From Hirudinaria manillensis (taxonomy: Eukaryota > Annelida > Clitellata > Hirudinida > Hirudinidae), in contig CM067526.1 in NCBI GenBank assembly GCA_034509925.1, forward strand, positions 7,950,244-8,014,243: a DNA stretch of 64,000 nt, written 5' to 3'. Each line of letters opens with the position of its first letter. Position 1 is the first letter of the stretch. A model generated the notes under the pieces. It was not told the origin of the DNA and did no database searches. It saw only the letters and a program-made list of their open reading frames with translations. The translations under genes and the position numbers were made by a program. This document shows positions 49,701 to 61,099 of the stretch, one piece after another.

Positions 49701-51085
49701 CTGTCGAATAAAAGGATAATATTCGGACCATGTTGTTATGAAATGTGCTAATTTTATCACCCCGTAATAATTTAATTGCTACTCATAAAGCTACTCATAA
49801 CCTCATCCTCCTTTACCTGCCATTCAACTTTTCCACTCATTCAACAAACTTTCCTTTAAATCGTCTTCTGTTTCTTCGCACGAACTCGAAAAATTTTTCT
49901 AAGAATCCACACAAAGCGCCTAAGAAACACAAAGTGAGGCAACAAAGTGATGGACCTCCAAAACAAAGAGTCTGGCACTTTCCACGGAGCAGGCAGAGTC
50001 ATGCGTCGGTCGTACTATTAGGCACTCGTTAATGGCGCGATTGAGTGTCCGAAGTCGCAGAACGGAAATACATCACGGTGGTCCGTGTTACCTCTAAAAA
50101 CACCAGTCCCTAATTCTGCCGCGCAGGAAGAACACACAGCGAAATTAAACTAATTCCTGCGCATGCGCTTTGTGTCACGTGACTCGTTCTCCTCGCTAGA
50201 ACGACTGACGGATGGACAAATAAGTTAACGGACAATGTCTTATTGTTTTGGTTTGAATAAAAAGTCATGAATACAATTATTTGTTTCTAAATTACTTGAA
50301 CGAATAATTTTCGGCGCAAAAAAAAAAATAAAAGTTTATTTTATCAATCGAATCTCTCAATAATTTGAATTTAATCTTCACGGAAACATGATGAAAATTT
50401 AGGACATCAATGATGAACTGAAGGAGAAGGAAAGAATGCATGGATCAGTTTGTCATCCGTAAGAAGATTTTCGGAAGTGAAGAGCATAAAATTCTTCAGA
50501 AATCATCCCAATTTTTTTTTACATAAAATACGGATGATCAGTGTTCATTGAACAATATATTCATGAAATAATGTTATCTTAAATACAATTAGCACGTCTT
50601 TCCAGAAGCATGTAAAGAACAAAGCAACGGTCATAAATTCCGGCAAGAACAGAGGATTATTTAATAATAATAATAATGAAATTCAATCACACGTACAAAT
50701 AAATATCATGTCGATATTATAATTAATATTTAATAGAATTCAATAAAAAATTAATTTAACATTCGAAATCAAAGATAAATCATAAAGGAAGCCAAAAAAA
50801 AGACGAAAAGGAGGAAATTTAATGTGGAGTCTGAGACCCTGTTGCTTAAAATGCCTGGAAAATCAATATGACGACATGGAAGAGAACGCTTCAAACCTTG
50901 TTTCCACTGCTGATGTTTTCCACTTCGATCCGCTCTATTGGACCGAATCGATCGGTGATTCCGAAGATCTCACGCAGACTCACGTCCTCAGGTGTGTTGA
51001 TGATCCTCACCTGCCTCCTCCAACACTCGCTCGATGACGTCACCGACGACGTGGACGCTGACGATTCTGTGCCTTCCAATCTGAC
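39976..51085 (-). CDS. PTBP1-like: Polypyrimidine-tract-binding protein family (four RRMs); first exon(s) not located
   Basis: hnRNP I-type nuclear splicing regulator. Exons checked for phase: 50897-51085 and 48223-48381 (RRM1: [10 protein letters not shown], then [20 protein letters not shown]); 47195-47476 (Asn/Gln-rich linker, then RRM2 start [13 protein letters not shown]); 46781-46832 ([16 protein letters not shown]); 45879-45937; 44299-44479 ([27 protein letters not shown]). Then about 43439-43531, 43197-43332 and 41727-41758; RRM3 at about 41506-41602 ([20 protein letters not shown]) and 41137-41233 ([16 protein letters not shown]). The last exons are 40899-41008 ([18 protein letters not shown]), 40555-40640, 40344-40400 ([14 protein letters not shown]) and 39976-40180 ([10 protein letters not shown]), stop TAG at 39976. 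Compared with human PTBP1, RRM3-linker motifs are conserved and about 40 extra residues follow the usual C-terminal STI. The start codon lies above 51085. Confidence 0.94.
41420..41480. repeat. (CTC)n / (ATC)n trinucleotide microsatellite in a PTBP intron
   Basis: CTCCTC repeats followed by CATCAT repeats; similar GAT/ATC runs occur at 41607-41672, 44088-44130, 44200-44230, 44975-44998 and 45085-45105. Confidence 0.9.
45640..45800. promoter_or_regulatory. Candidate enhancer in a PTBP intron (CRE and octamer motifs)
   Basis: A GC-richer, non-repetitive island between microsatellites. It holds TGACGTCA at 45699-45706, TTGACTC at 45722-45728, and the POU octamer ATGCAAAT at 45758-45765 running into AATTAG. 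The motifs are exact; regulatory activity is inferred. Confidence 0.3.
45798..45850. repeat. (GAT)n/(GAC)n microsatellite in a PTBP intron
   Basis: Tandem GAT units grading into GAC and GAG units, immediately before a PTBP exon (45879-45937). Confidence 0.9.
46172..46454. repeat. (TATAA)n pentanucleotide satellite, about 280 bp
   Basis: An almost pure five-base tandem array of roughly 56 units, interrupted only twice by a TATATAA variant near 46335 and 46362. It lies in the intron between PTBP exons 46781-46832 and 45879-45937. It produces a false ORF of Ile/Leu/Tyr repeats on the minus strand. Confidence 0.97.
46637..46717. repeat. (AAT)n trinucleotide microsatellite
   Basis: About 26 AAT units with one ACAT break, in the same PTBP intron as the TATAA array. 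Confidence 0.95.
48000..48067. repeat. (AAT/ATT)n microsatellite in a PTBP intron
   Basis: AAT units followed by ATT units, able to fold back on themselves, then AAT again. Confidence 0.85.
50158..50183. promoter_or_regulatory. NRF1-like palindrome next to an E-box palindrome
   Basis: TGCGCATGCGC at 50158-50168 matches the NRF1 recognition core, and GTCACGTGAC at 50174-50183 is a perfect USF/TFEB-class E-box palindrome, five bases apart. The surrounding 49.9-50.2 kb is GC-rich for this window. The pair lies in the PTBP intron between exons 50897-51085 and 48223-48381, so it could be an internal promoter. Motif presence is certain; function is inferred. Confidence 0.45.
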
Positions 51086-51816
51086 CTGAAGATTGCTACA
51101 TGTTTATTAAACATTTATATAGTAAAAATAAAAATAATAATAATAATTATTATTATTATATTAATTTTAAACCTAACAATTTATTCAATTTACTTGTGAA
51201 GCAAAAAGTGAGTGAGTGAGTGAGTGTGGGGTAAAAGAGATTAGGGTAGGAAGTAAACATGTGCAGACGATTAGAATCAAATTTCACGAGAGTCGATCCG
51301 AAGTATCATTTGAGCAGCTATAATTTATAAATCTCCTATTTTTATTCACTTTATTGCCTTCTGGTTTATTTTTTGTTTTTAATTTTTAAGTGGATCATCG
51401 TAAGATGTTCTCAACTTTGAAGGCAAATTGGAATTTTAAAACTATTTGTGTTTAACATTCCGCACGAAATAATTCAGCATCTCTCAAATAAATGGGACTC
51501 TCTCATTTTTAATCTTTTGCATATTCGACTTTTGATGTGAACACATGAAAGAACTGCGCACAGACATCTTTGAAATCCGAAACCAGAGAGAATTTAGTGA
51601 AAATCACCCATCGGTGACAACCCAATAACTCAACGGGACTGAATCATGCCAAGCAAAATCGCCCTCCTATGGGAACATTCTCCTTCTCAGTTAATCATCG
51701 TTTAATTCCATAAATCTTATTATTTCATTCGCGTGCAACTGACATTATTATACACTTCAGTAAATATTTTTAATAAATTAACGATTAGGCACAAATAATG
51801 AATAACAACAACAACG

Positions 51817-51861
<45 letters not shown>

Positions 51862-52904
51862 TAATATGTTAATGTTTATTAAGTGAAATCAACATTACGA
51901 ACCGAACGACTCAAGCGACCGAAAGAAGAAATGAAACTTAAACATTAAACCGTTCCACAATTGGTCGGTCAAAATTAGGAATAGATTTGCTCTGGAGTTC
52001 GTCACGCATGAACGCCTGGAGTGACCGATCCAGAGTCGGTGATGCGTGGAATCGATGCTAGGTGCTTCCACTGGAGGACTTTCAGGGACGGAATAAATAT
52101 TTATTTATCGAAGTATTTGTTGCTCATCGGAGTATTTATTTGTTTATTTAAATTTATTTATCAGAGCATTTATTTATCCGAATTTATTTCTCAGAGTATT
52201 TAGCGGGAAATCCAAGTGGCTGAATTTATGCTCCATAAAAGGTGTCCACTATACTTTGCCTGATTTTACTTTGAAATGCGATCAATTGGTTGGCATTATT
52301 TTATTTATTTATTTATTTCCTATTTTATTTCTCCTCTACTCACTCATAATTTTCTCTGCACCTCGGTTATGATGATAGTGATGATGATGAATAAAATAGT
52401 AAGAGTAATGATTAATCATCGTTACATTGACTACTTTATTTCAATCATTTTGATGACGATGATACTTTTAAAGGTCCATTTGTAACTTTTTCAAAAATGG
52501 ATGACATCTTGAATTTTTAAAATAACAAGCAAATCGTTCTGATCTTCATTCATTATTTTGGATGTATGTTCATCATTTCATTCAACGTTTATCTATTTAT
52601 TTATTTACTTAAATTGTTTGTTTGTTTGTTATGATTTCCTTTTAATACTTTTATTTTGTCTTTGTGTCTTTCTATCCTCAAACAAACATTTGCCCAACGA
52701 CTTTTCATAAAAACACACATTTTAAAGAACCGCAAGCCTGTTTCGTCGAATGTCTCCAGTAAATTTGATGAAAATGTATACAAAAAAAAATACATTAATA
52801 TTTAGGCATAAATTAATAAACAGTATGACAAAATAAACTAAGTATTAAGGACATGCACATTACAAAGAAATGAAAAAATTGAAAACAATCTGCAAAGGTA
52901 AAGA

Positions 52905-53070
52905 GCAACACAGAGGAATATGCAGAGATACAGAACAATACAGAGATTTATGAAGAGATGAGATATAGAACAATGCAGAGGTATATGAAGAGATATATAA
53001 CAATACAGAAGTATATGAAGACATATAGAACAATACAGAAGAATACGAAGAGATGTAGAGCAATATGAAG
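52905..53070. repeat. Minisatellite, period about 30 bp
   Basis: Five or six diverged copies of a unit like AGAACAATACAGAGGTATAT followed by GAAGAGATAT. Because the period is a multiple of three, all minus-strand frames stay open and give false ORFs with a ten-residue repeat. Confidence 0.85.
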
Positions 53071-54259
53071 AAGAAAAAACTGATGATTGTTCCTTGTTGA
53101 CAAGAGGCATCTTTCCAGCATAGGAAATGTAATCAACACCGATCCTAATATAAAACATTGGAAAGTCCTCTGACGTCACACGAAGTCATAAATCTATCAA
53201 CAAGTTGATTCTTAAGCTTCCTTTCCGCATCTTTTCCGACTTTGTTTACTTTTGAAATTTCAAATATAACATCAGGAAATTAAATCGGTATTCCATTCAT
53301 TCATCCATTGGTTATCCATCTATCCACTCATCGATTATTCATCCATCCATCCATCCATTCGTCTTTCCATCCAGTGGCATCCATCCATCTATCCTGAACA
53401 AGATTTCCTTGGCGTGATATCTTCCTTGATGACAGTCAGAGACTGAGGAGAGGGTATGAGTTGTTTTAATAACTTGAGCAATAACATCAGCCATCATGCA
53501 AGTTATTGGCAACTTCGGAGTTTCAACTTTATTGACTCGTCGTCCTTGGTGACCTTTCAACCTTCCTTCTTCCGTCCGCCCATCCATCCATCCGTCCGTT
53601 GGTTCATTCATCCGTCAACCCGTCCGTCCATCCCTCGCTCTTTTTTTGTTCATTCGTTTCCGTGAGTGATTCCAGGTGAATGCCATGTCATCCAATATTG
53701 AGTTTCACTTTGTTATTACAATTTTCCTGTCTCTCGAACCTCTAACTTTTTAACAACGATTTTTTGTAAACCTCACGTTTTAGTAATAACTTGTTCCTAC
53801 AAATGAAATATTCGTCAACGGAGATTGAGAGACGTGGAAGCAACGGCAGGCTTTTGAGGAGATGACGGTGATAGACCGTGAAAAGCGAAATAACCGAAGC
53901 CCAACGGACCGGTGATCCTCTCCAAACCTGGAAATCAATTCGACCGCGTTTGGAAACAAAAGCAGGGTCGACCGGTGTAGACTTTAGTCGGAATCAAAGA
54001 GTGGGCAAGATATGGGCATAAGTGGGTATTATAAAGGTATATGATGGCTCTACTGATGCGAGCATACACGCCTCAATTGACATTATAGCTTCCTGTGACG
54101 GATGACTGGAGCAATGGATGCGATTTTGTGGTAATGCGTTCATTTATCCAAACTCTGATCTCTCTCTTTCCATCTCTCTCTTGCTGCTTTTGACAGTGGT
54201 AGGATTTCGAGGTATCCTAGGACGTCACATGTTTGAGATGCCACAGCAATCAATATATA

Positions 54260-54295
<36 letters not shown>

Positions 54296-55764
54296 TTTAT
54301 GTAATTATTAATTTTATTTATTTAAATTTAGGCCACCTAGTTAAATCGAAGCGCTTCTAAAACAAAGAACCATGTACGGTGTACAATATACTCGAATTAC
54401 AATGGCTACGAACTACGATGATGACGATGAGGATGGTAGCGATGATGATGATGATGATGATGACCATTGTGACATGATGTAGCGCTGTTTTATATCCGAC
54501 ACATGATTCCTCATAACCGCTGCAATCGATCTCTCAATGGCCGACGGTCGTTGGTAGCCATTTTTAATCGCAACAGGATTTTACGGAGGATGATTGGATG
54601 GACAGAGTTCCGAGAATGAAACAAAGTTCAAATATGGATCCAATGCCAGTAAATACCTCACCAGTACCACGGCAATGACGACGACGATGCTGCTGATGAT
54701 GATGATGACTATGATATTGATAACGATGATGATGATGATGATGACGACGACGATGAGATAAATGACGATGATTATGATACAGGAAGTCGTGGCCGACGGA
54801 AGCTCAAATGACAAAAGCTCAACGGAAAAACCCCCAAAGGAGTCGTATGAAGATGACGTCACTGAGGAGAGAACTTGAGGATCCTTTGGGGAGAGGGAAA
54901 AGGGGAGGAGCACCGTGACGTCAGAAATTCTCGGAAAGATATTTTTAGCTCCATTAATAAACCATTACAGACATTATTACAGTATTTGTTTCATTAATTG
55001 AGTTAATATATGAATTGTTAATAAGAATTCTTTTCTTTTTATTATTTAATTACACTTAATTAAAATAAATCATTGGAATAGACCAGTGATATTACTGACC
55101 CTGATATTATAGATACAACTGATATTAATAATTATTTAGTGCTTGATACCTCGAGAAGAATGAGAGACAGAGAAAGAAAGAGAGAGGGAGAGAGGGAGAT
55201 CTGAATGAAGGAGTGAAGAAGAAAGGAATGAAGAGTCGATCAATCATAACACGAAGAAAGATGACTTGGAAAAATGACACTTGAAGCTGATGACGATGAC
55301 GACGATGATGAAGGCTTTCATAACGATGTAATAAAAATATATATTACAACGTCAATAATTAACTTATAAATAAAGTTATAAAATTATGTAGTTATTATTG
55401 CAATATCAATAACAAGATTATTATCATTACAATTTAACCATTTCTGTGTTTGGAAAGTGGAACGTTTATGAGAGATTATAAATTTTACTTTCAGTGAATT
55501 AAAATATCCTTTAACTAAATGAATAAGCAATATTTAGAAAAACAAGTAATGTAATGTTTATTATTATTATTATTATTATTATTATAATTATTATTATTGT
55601 TATTATTAATGTTATTATTGTTGAATTTATCACAGGAATAGTTTCATAAGATTAAAAATTAAAGTTCATGTTATTGTCTCAACAGATGAGGTTCCACAAT
55701 GAGATTTGTTTTCCAACATGATGAATTGGAAAACCTCCCCTTCTCAATCTCTCCATCTCCGGGA

Positions 55765-56000
55765 GATAATAATATTTCACTCCTTTAATAATATTTCACT
55801 CCCATGATAATATTTCACTCCTATAATATTATTTCATTCCATTAATAATATTTCACTTTTGTAATAATATTTCATTTCTAAGATAATATTCCACTCCTTT
55901 AATAATTTTTCAATCCTATAATAATAATAGTAATAATAATAATAATTCATTTTGAAAATAATATTTTCCTCCTTCAATAATATTTCATTCTTTGCTAATA
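55765..56000. repeat. Minisatellite, period about 22-24 bp
   Basis: About ten imperfect copies of a unit containing AATAATATTTCACTCCTTT, drifting toward ATTTTCCTCC at the right end. Confidence 0.8.
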
Positions 56001-57176
56001 TTTTCCTCTTACAACAACTTCTTATTCGTGACATCCGACATTTCAATTCACGTTCATGTTGCCCTTACAATTATTACAATCAATTATATTAGACCATGTC
56101 TTACGATTATCGAGATAATTATCATCATAAAGATGACAGCATTTAACAAAATTGACAATATTTACGGATTAAATTTAATGTTTATTCAATGTTTATGTAA
56201 TGTTTATCTTTTCATTACAACCCAATGGACCTCCATATTCAAATTTGGAGTGGTTCAAATATTAGTGATCTTAATGATTTGATGGATCTAATTATTAATG
56301 AATTCATTCATTCATTTTAAATAAATCTTAGAATATCAAATTTATTTGGAAGATTTGTTTGCAAAAAATTGAAAAAGATGAAGACGAAGATAAACAGAAC
56401 GAGAAACATTTTAATTGAGTTGACGATAAATTTCAAAAGAAGCGCATTTTGTTCCTCGTAAGAGATTATTAATTATGTTTTATTATTATTTCAAAATTAC
56501 TGAGAAACTTTTTTGTCATATTTTTTAACCTTTAAATATTGGTTTATTAAGTGATTGTAAATTAAATTTTCATTTTCTAACTTAAAATCTCTCGGTTTCT
56601 GCAAATGTAAAACACTTTTAAAATGCTTTTAAATCATTTCAATTATTCGATTTTCTTCAATTATTTATCATTTAGTACTGAAAACGAAAGAAGATATAGA
56701 GACTTAATAAATAATAGATCACAAAATGTTAAATAATTCCAGCAAATTCGTCTTCGATTTGTTATGAAAATATTTGACCCTCATCGGTGTGATCTTCAGC
56801 ATTGGTTTAAAAATCAAACATAACCGCCATCTACAGCTTTTTATTGAAATTTCATCGAAAAAATTGTTTATTTTAAGTCATTATTCATCTCAATCTGAAG
56901 ATTAAATATAAAAGATAATAAATAATATATTGCTATATCTAAATCAAACCGAAATCAATTTATATAATTGAGAATAAATTCATTACCTTTCATTTATATT
57001 ATTACACTCAAGATGGTTGTCATAATCATCATCATCGGCACCAAAGGCTTAGTCATAAAGGCACATATGTGTCAACTTCAAGAACATCTGTTAATACATT
57101 TGACCACCAGCCGTATTCATTCACAAGTTCATTCACTCATTCATTAATTCATTCACTCAGTCATTCATGCAATCAT

Positions 57177-57873
57177 TCATTCACTCACTCACTCACTCAC
57201 TCACTCACTCACTCACTCACTCACTCACTCACTCACTCACTCACTCACTCACTCACTCACTCACTCACTCACTCACTCACTCACTCACTCACTCACTCAC
57301 TCACTCACTCACTCACTCACTCACTCACTCACTCACTCACTCACTCACTCACTCACTCACTCACTCACTCACTCACTCACTCACTCACTCACTCACTCAC
57401 TCACTCACTCACTCACTCACTCACTCACTCACTCACTCACTCACTCACTCACTCACTCACTCACTCACTCACTCACTCACTCACTCACTCACTCACTCAC
57501 TCACTCACTCACTCACTCACTCACTCACTCACTCACTCACTCACTCACTCACTCACTCACTCACTCACTCACTCACTCACTCACTCACTCACTCACTCAC
57601 TCACTCACTCACTCACTCACTCACTCACTCATCACTCACTCACTCACTCACTCACTCACTCACTCACTCACTCACTCACTCACTCACTCACTCACTCACT
57701 CACTCACTCACTCACTCACTCACTCACTCACTCACTCACTCACTCACTCACTCACTCACTCACTCACTCACTCACTCACTCACTCACTCACTCACTCACT
57801 CACTCACTCACTCACTCACTCACTCACTCACTCACTCACTCACTCACTCACTCACTCACTCACTCACTCACTC
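57177..57873. repeat. (TCAC)n tetranucleotide array, about 0.7 kb
   Basis: Roughly 170 nearly perfect TCAC units. The only interruption noticed is the loss of one base near 57630 (TCATCAC), which shifts the phase. Flanks grade into CATT units on both sides. The long Thr-His-Ser-Leu ORFs across it are artefacts of a 12-base translated period. Confidence 0.98.
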
Positions 57874-58724
57874 ATTCATTCATGCAATCACTCAATCAGC
57901 CATAAATGCGTTTTCAAGAAATACAAGCACGAAATCTTCCTAACGTCTGGAATCAAGAATTTCTGAAACAATAAAACGTGAATTAATGTAAAATATGAAC
58001 AAAACTTCGAGTTAAAATCGCCGGTCATCCAATCGTACAGATTTTCGTCGGCAACAAACGAAAGATTTTTCAATTATTTCATTTAAAAGTTTAAATTAAG
58101 AAATAAAATACGACACAAATGTACAGAATAATTGGCATAATGATATTAATTTAAGTCTTTGATTTCAATTAGCATCGACTCAGTCGGTGCTGATCAGTCA
58201 ATCAGAAGGTTCAATCAATCAATCATCATTTGTTTATTTTGAAAACAGAACATCATTATCATCATCGTCGTCGTCATCGTCGAAACCATCATCATCACCT
58301 CCGCCAAAGGTCATTACATTATCATGCACGGGAACAATTTTGAGGGACCTACATTTATAGTAATTAATGTGATCACTTGAAGTTATTATTATTAACATTA
58401 CATTATTACATTATTGATATTAGTTACACGTCATCACATTACATCACTGGTTGCTGTTAGTTTTAATTTTACTTCATTTTGATGGCAAATTAAATAACCT
58501 TCTGATTAATTTAACCATATTAATAATATCCTTATTAAATTACGACTAAATGACCATAATATCATTACAACTTAAATCATAATTTTGGTAATAAATAATT
58601 TTTAAAATGCTGAATTTTACCGAAAAGATCGGAGCTTAAAAATAATAGGAGAAGAGAAATGATTTGTCTGAAAGTAAACAATTAATTAATTATTAAGTAA
58701 ACAACATATGTAATATTATAATAT

Positions 58725-58804
58725 GTAATATATATATATATATATATACATATATGCATATTATATTCCTCTTATATATATATATGTATATATACATATA
58801 CATA
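58725..58804. repeat. (TA)n dinucleotide tracts
   Basis: Two TA-rich tracts with ACATATA breaks around TTATATTCCT, the latter string repeated at about 58760 and 58806. Confidence 0.85.
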
Positions 58805-59025
58805 TTATATTCCTATTCATGTTCACATTTATATTCATAATCTTCCGAGGTTGACTGCCCGTGGTCGTTCGTACTTCACTCTCTTTTGATTGAGACGGCA
58901 AGAGGTGACGGACTGATGGATTGATTGATGGACGGATGAATGGACTGATGGACCCGAAAGACGGATGGATCGTCGGATGACATAAGATTGAACGAGGACT
59001 CGGTTGAATGAATGAATGACGCTAG

Positions 59026-59301
59026 TGAATCATAGAGTCCAATTCCATCAATTGTGTGAATACATCGAACGTTAAGATTAAGAAGCGCAACAAAGCACAA
59101 ACGACCAATCCCGCTTCGGATGATAACCGCTCTGGATACTCGATAGATGTCGTCGTAGAAGCCATTGATAACTGGATATCAATGGAGATGTACTTCGATT
59201 CAGTCACAAAACCTACTTTGAACATAAAAGATTTTATGCATTTTTATCTCTCGACTTTTTATGCTGGAAAATCTATTACTTTGAAAGATTCAGAGTGCAT
59301 C
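59026..59301 (+). CDS. Unidentified ORF, possible exon
   Basis: A plus-strand open frame of about 92 codons in DNA less AT-rich than its surroundings, ending in TGA. It has a basic segment (KIKKRNKAQ) and then YSIDVVVEAIDNWISMEMYF. No ATG at its 5' end and no domain recognised. It might be an exon, or a chance open frame. Confidence 0.2.
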
Positions 59302-59526
59302 TGATCCGGAGTTGATATCTTCACCGACACAACTCAATATATTTAATCAGTCCTCGTAACATTCATACTTCTAAGCATTATTTCAAATATCTTCTTATTT
59401 TCCATCTCATTCTTATCCGTGACTTTTCCTTCAGCAGCATTATGTTAACATGCATTATGTTAATAGTAGTATATCAATGCTATTAGTTATATATTACATA
59501 ATATATTACTAGTATTACATTGATGA

Positions 59527-59634
<108 letters not shown>

Positions 59635-60811
59635 TACAATGTTAGGTTATTATGGGCAATGCAACTGATAAACATTCTTATTTAATGAATTTGTATTCGT
59701 CATTTAGAATTAAAAATTAATTTATTAATTTCAGAAGAGTCATTTAACAATTAACAACCAATCATTCACGGACCTCTTTGAAAACCATCTTCGTGGTTTG
59801 TGGACAACAATGGTCTTGTTATGTAAAATAGAAGTCTGGTGACCAAATTAAGTAGAAAATATGAAATTACAATTCGTATTAAAAACTGTAAAACATTTCA
59901 CTTGATTTAGAATTAAAAACCAAATAATTATTTTATTTTAAGCGGTTTTTAAGAAATTTTAAAGATTTTAAAGAAAAACTCAACAGCTATTGGACAGTTA
60001 TTTGGAAACTTTAACGAATTGTTCCCATGAAAAAGCTTCTCAGCTGAGAAAACTCTTTAGCTGCAAAGATATCAAGTCCTTTACTAGAAATTCTTTAAGT
60101 CCTTAAGTGAAAAGTTATGAAGTTCTTAAAGGAAAAGATGGTAACCATTTAACTACTAAATAGATTTAATTAATTTAATTAAAAAAATATTTACATTGGA
60201 AATACTGAATCAGATAAGAATCTGATGAACAGATGAACTGATGAACGAAATGAAGACGAAAAGCAACAACAAAAACTTAAAAGTAAAACTTCAGGAAGGT
60301 CACCGAAAAGGAATCTTTCTAAAAAGACGAACGTATTTTAAATGTTAAACCTCGAATACAATTATTTATTACTTCTAATATTAATTATTTATTAAATCTA
60401 ATATCAATTATTTATTAAATCTAATATCAATTATTTATTACATTCATAATAAAGATTTAATTTGTTCTTTAATTTAATAGTAATAAATTTTCAGAAACAC
60501 CACTTATAATAATTCGTTAATATAATCTTGTTGTAATATAACATTGGTATGTATATTAAATTTGTTTAGACAATCTTATTATGATAAATGCCAACAATAA
60601 CCATCTTTTGTTTGTTGTTGTTGTTGTTGTTATTGTTGTTGTTGTTTCTCTCTCGGGCACGTCACACGAGTGGTGGACAAGTAATTATTTAAAATAAGAT
60701 TTCATTTCGTTGTCATGACAACGGAGAGGATGCTCTCCTGAGAAAGAAGGATGGCACGAACGAATGTGACGTTACACGTCAAGCTGTAAAATGATTGGTC
60801 GATCGTGATTT

Positions 60812-61099
60812 ATGGAATCAATTTATGATGTCATCATGTTCCATTTCGATTTGTATCGTTGCGCAGTGCATTCATTTGAAGTCACCTTTCGTGACATTAG
60901 CATTAGTAAAGTTAAAGACGCTCAAAATGTTGCAATAGAAGTTGTTGCAGATGACAAATTCATTCAACGGCTCGTTGCAGTTGTTACGGTTGTCTGGCTC
61001 TTTCCAAACGAAAGAATGACGAAATTTTTATGCCGAACGACGGCGAATCGGGTCTTGAACTCGGTACCTTTGGATCCGAACGAACGTTCAGATTTTTGA
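60812..61099 (+). CDS. Unidentified ORF in a GC-richer island
   Basis: Plus-strand ORF of 95 codons starting MESIYDVIMFHFDLYR and ending in TGA, inside a GC-richer stretch from about 60640 to 61100 that also carries ACGTCACACG and ACGTTACACG strings. No family recognised. The region may be promoter DNA rather than coding. Confidence 0.15.
   Translation: MESIYDVIMFHFDLYRCAVHSFEVTFRDISISKVKDAQNVAIEVVADDKFIQRLVAVVTVVWLFPNERMTKFLCRTTANRVLNSVPLDPNERSDF

Larger units (their letters stand above)
51086..57176. other. Repeat-rich 5' region of PTBP / intergenic DNA
   Basis: No recognised exon, although the PTBP start exon and promoter should lie here. Contains AAT arrays (51811-51862, 54250-54295), GAT arrays (54418-54465, 54690-54760), ATT array (55559-55610), two minisatellites (52905-53070 and 55765-56000), and several CRE octamers (53171, 54854, 54916). 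Confidence 0.6.

Noticed and set aside
52838..53179. Overlapping minus-strand ORFs with ten-residue repeats
   Set aside because: They follow the 30-bp minisatellite, whose period is a multiple of three and keeps all frames open.
57177..57873. Tandem array considered as a CRISPR array
   Set aside because: Unit of four bases without spacers, in a eukaryotic genome.
57069..57943. Two very long ORFs encoding Thr-His-Ser-Leu repeats
   Set aside because: They are translations of the TCAC microsatellite; a four-base repeat read in triplets gives a 12-base open period in several frames.
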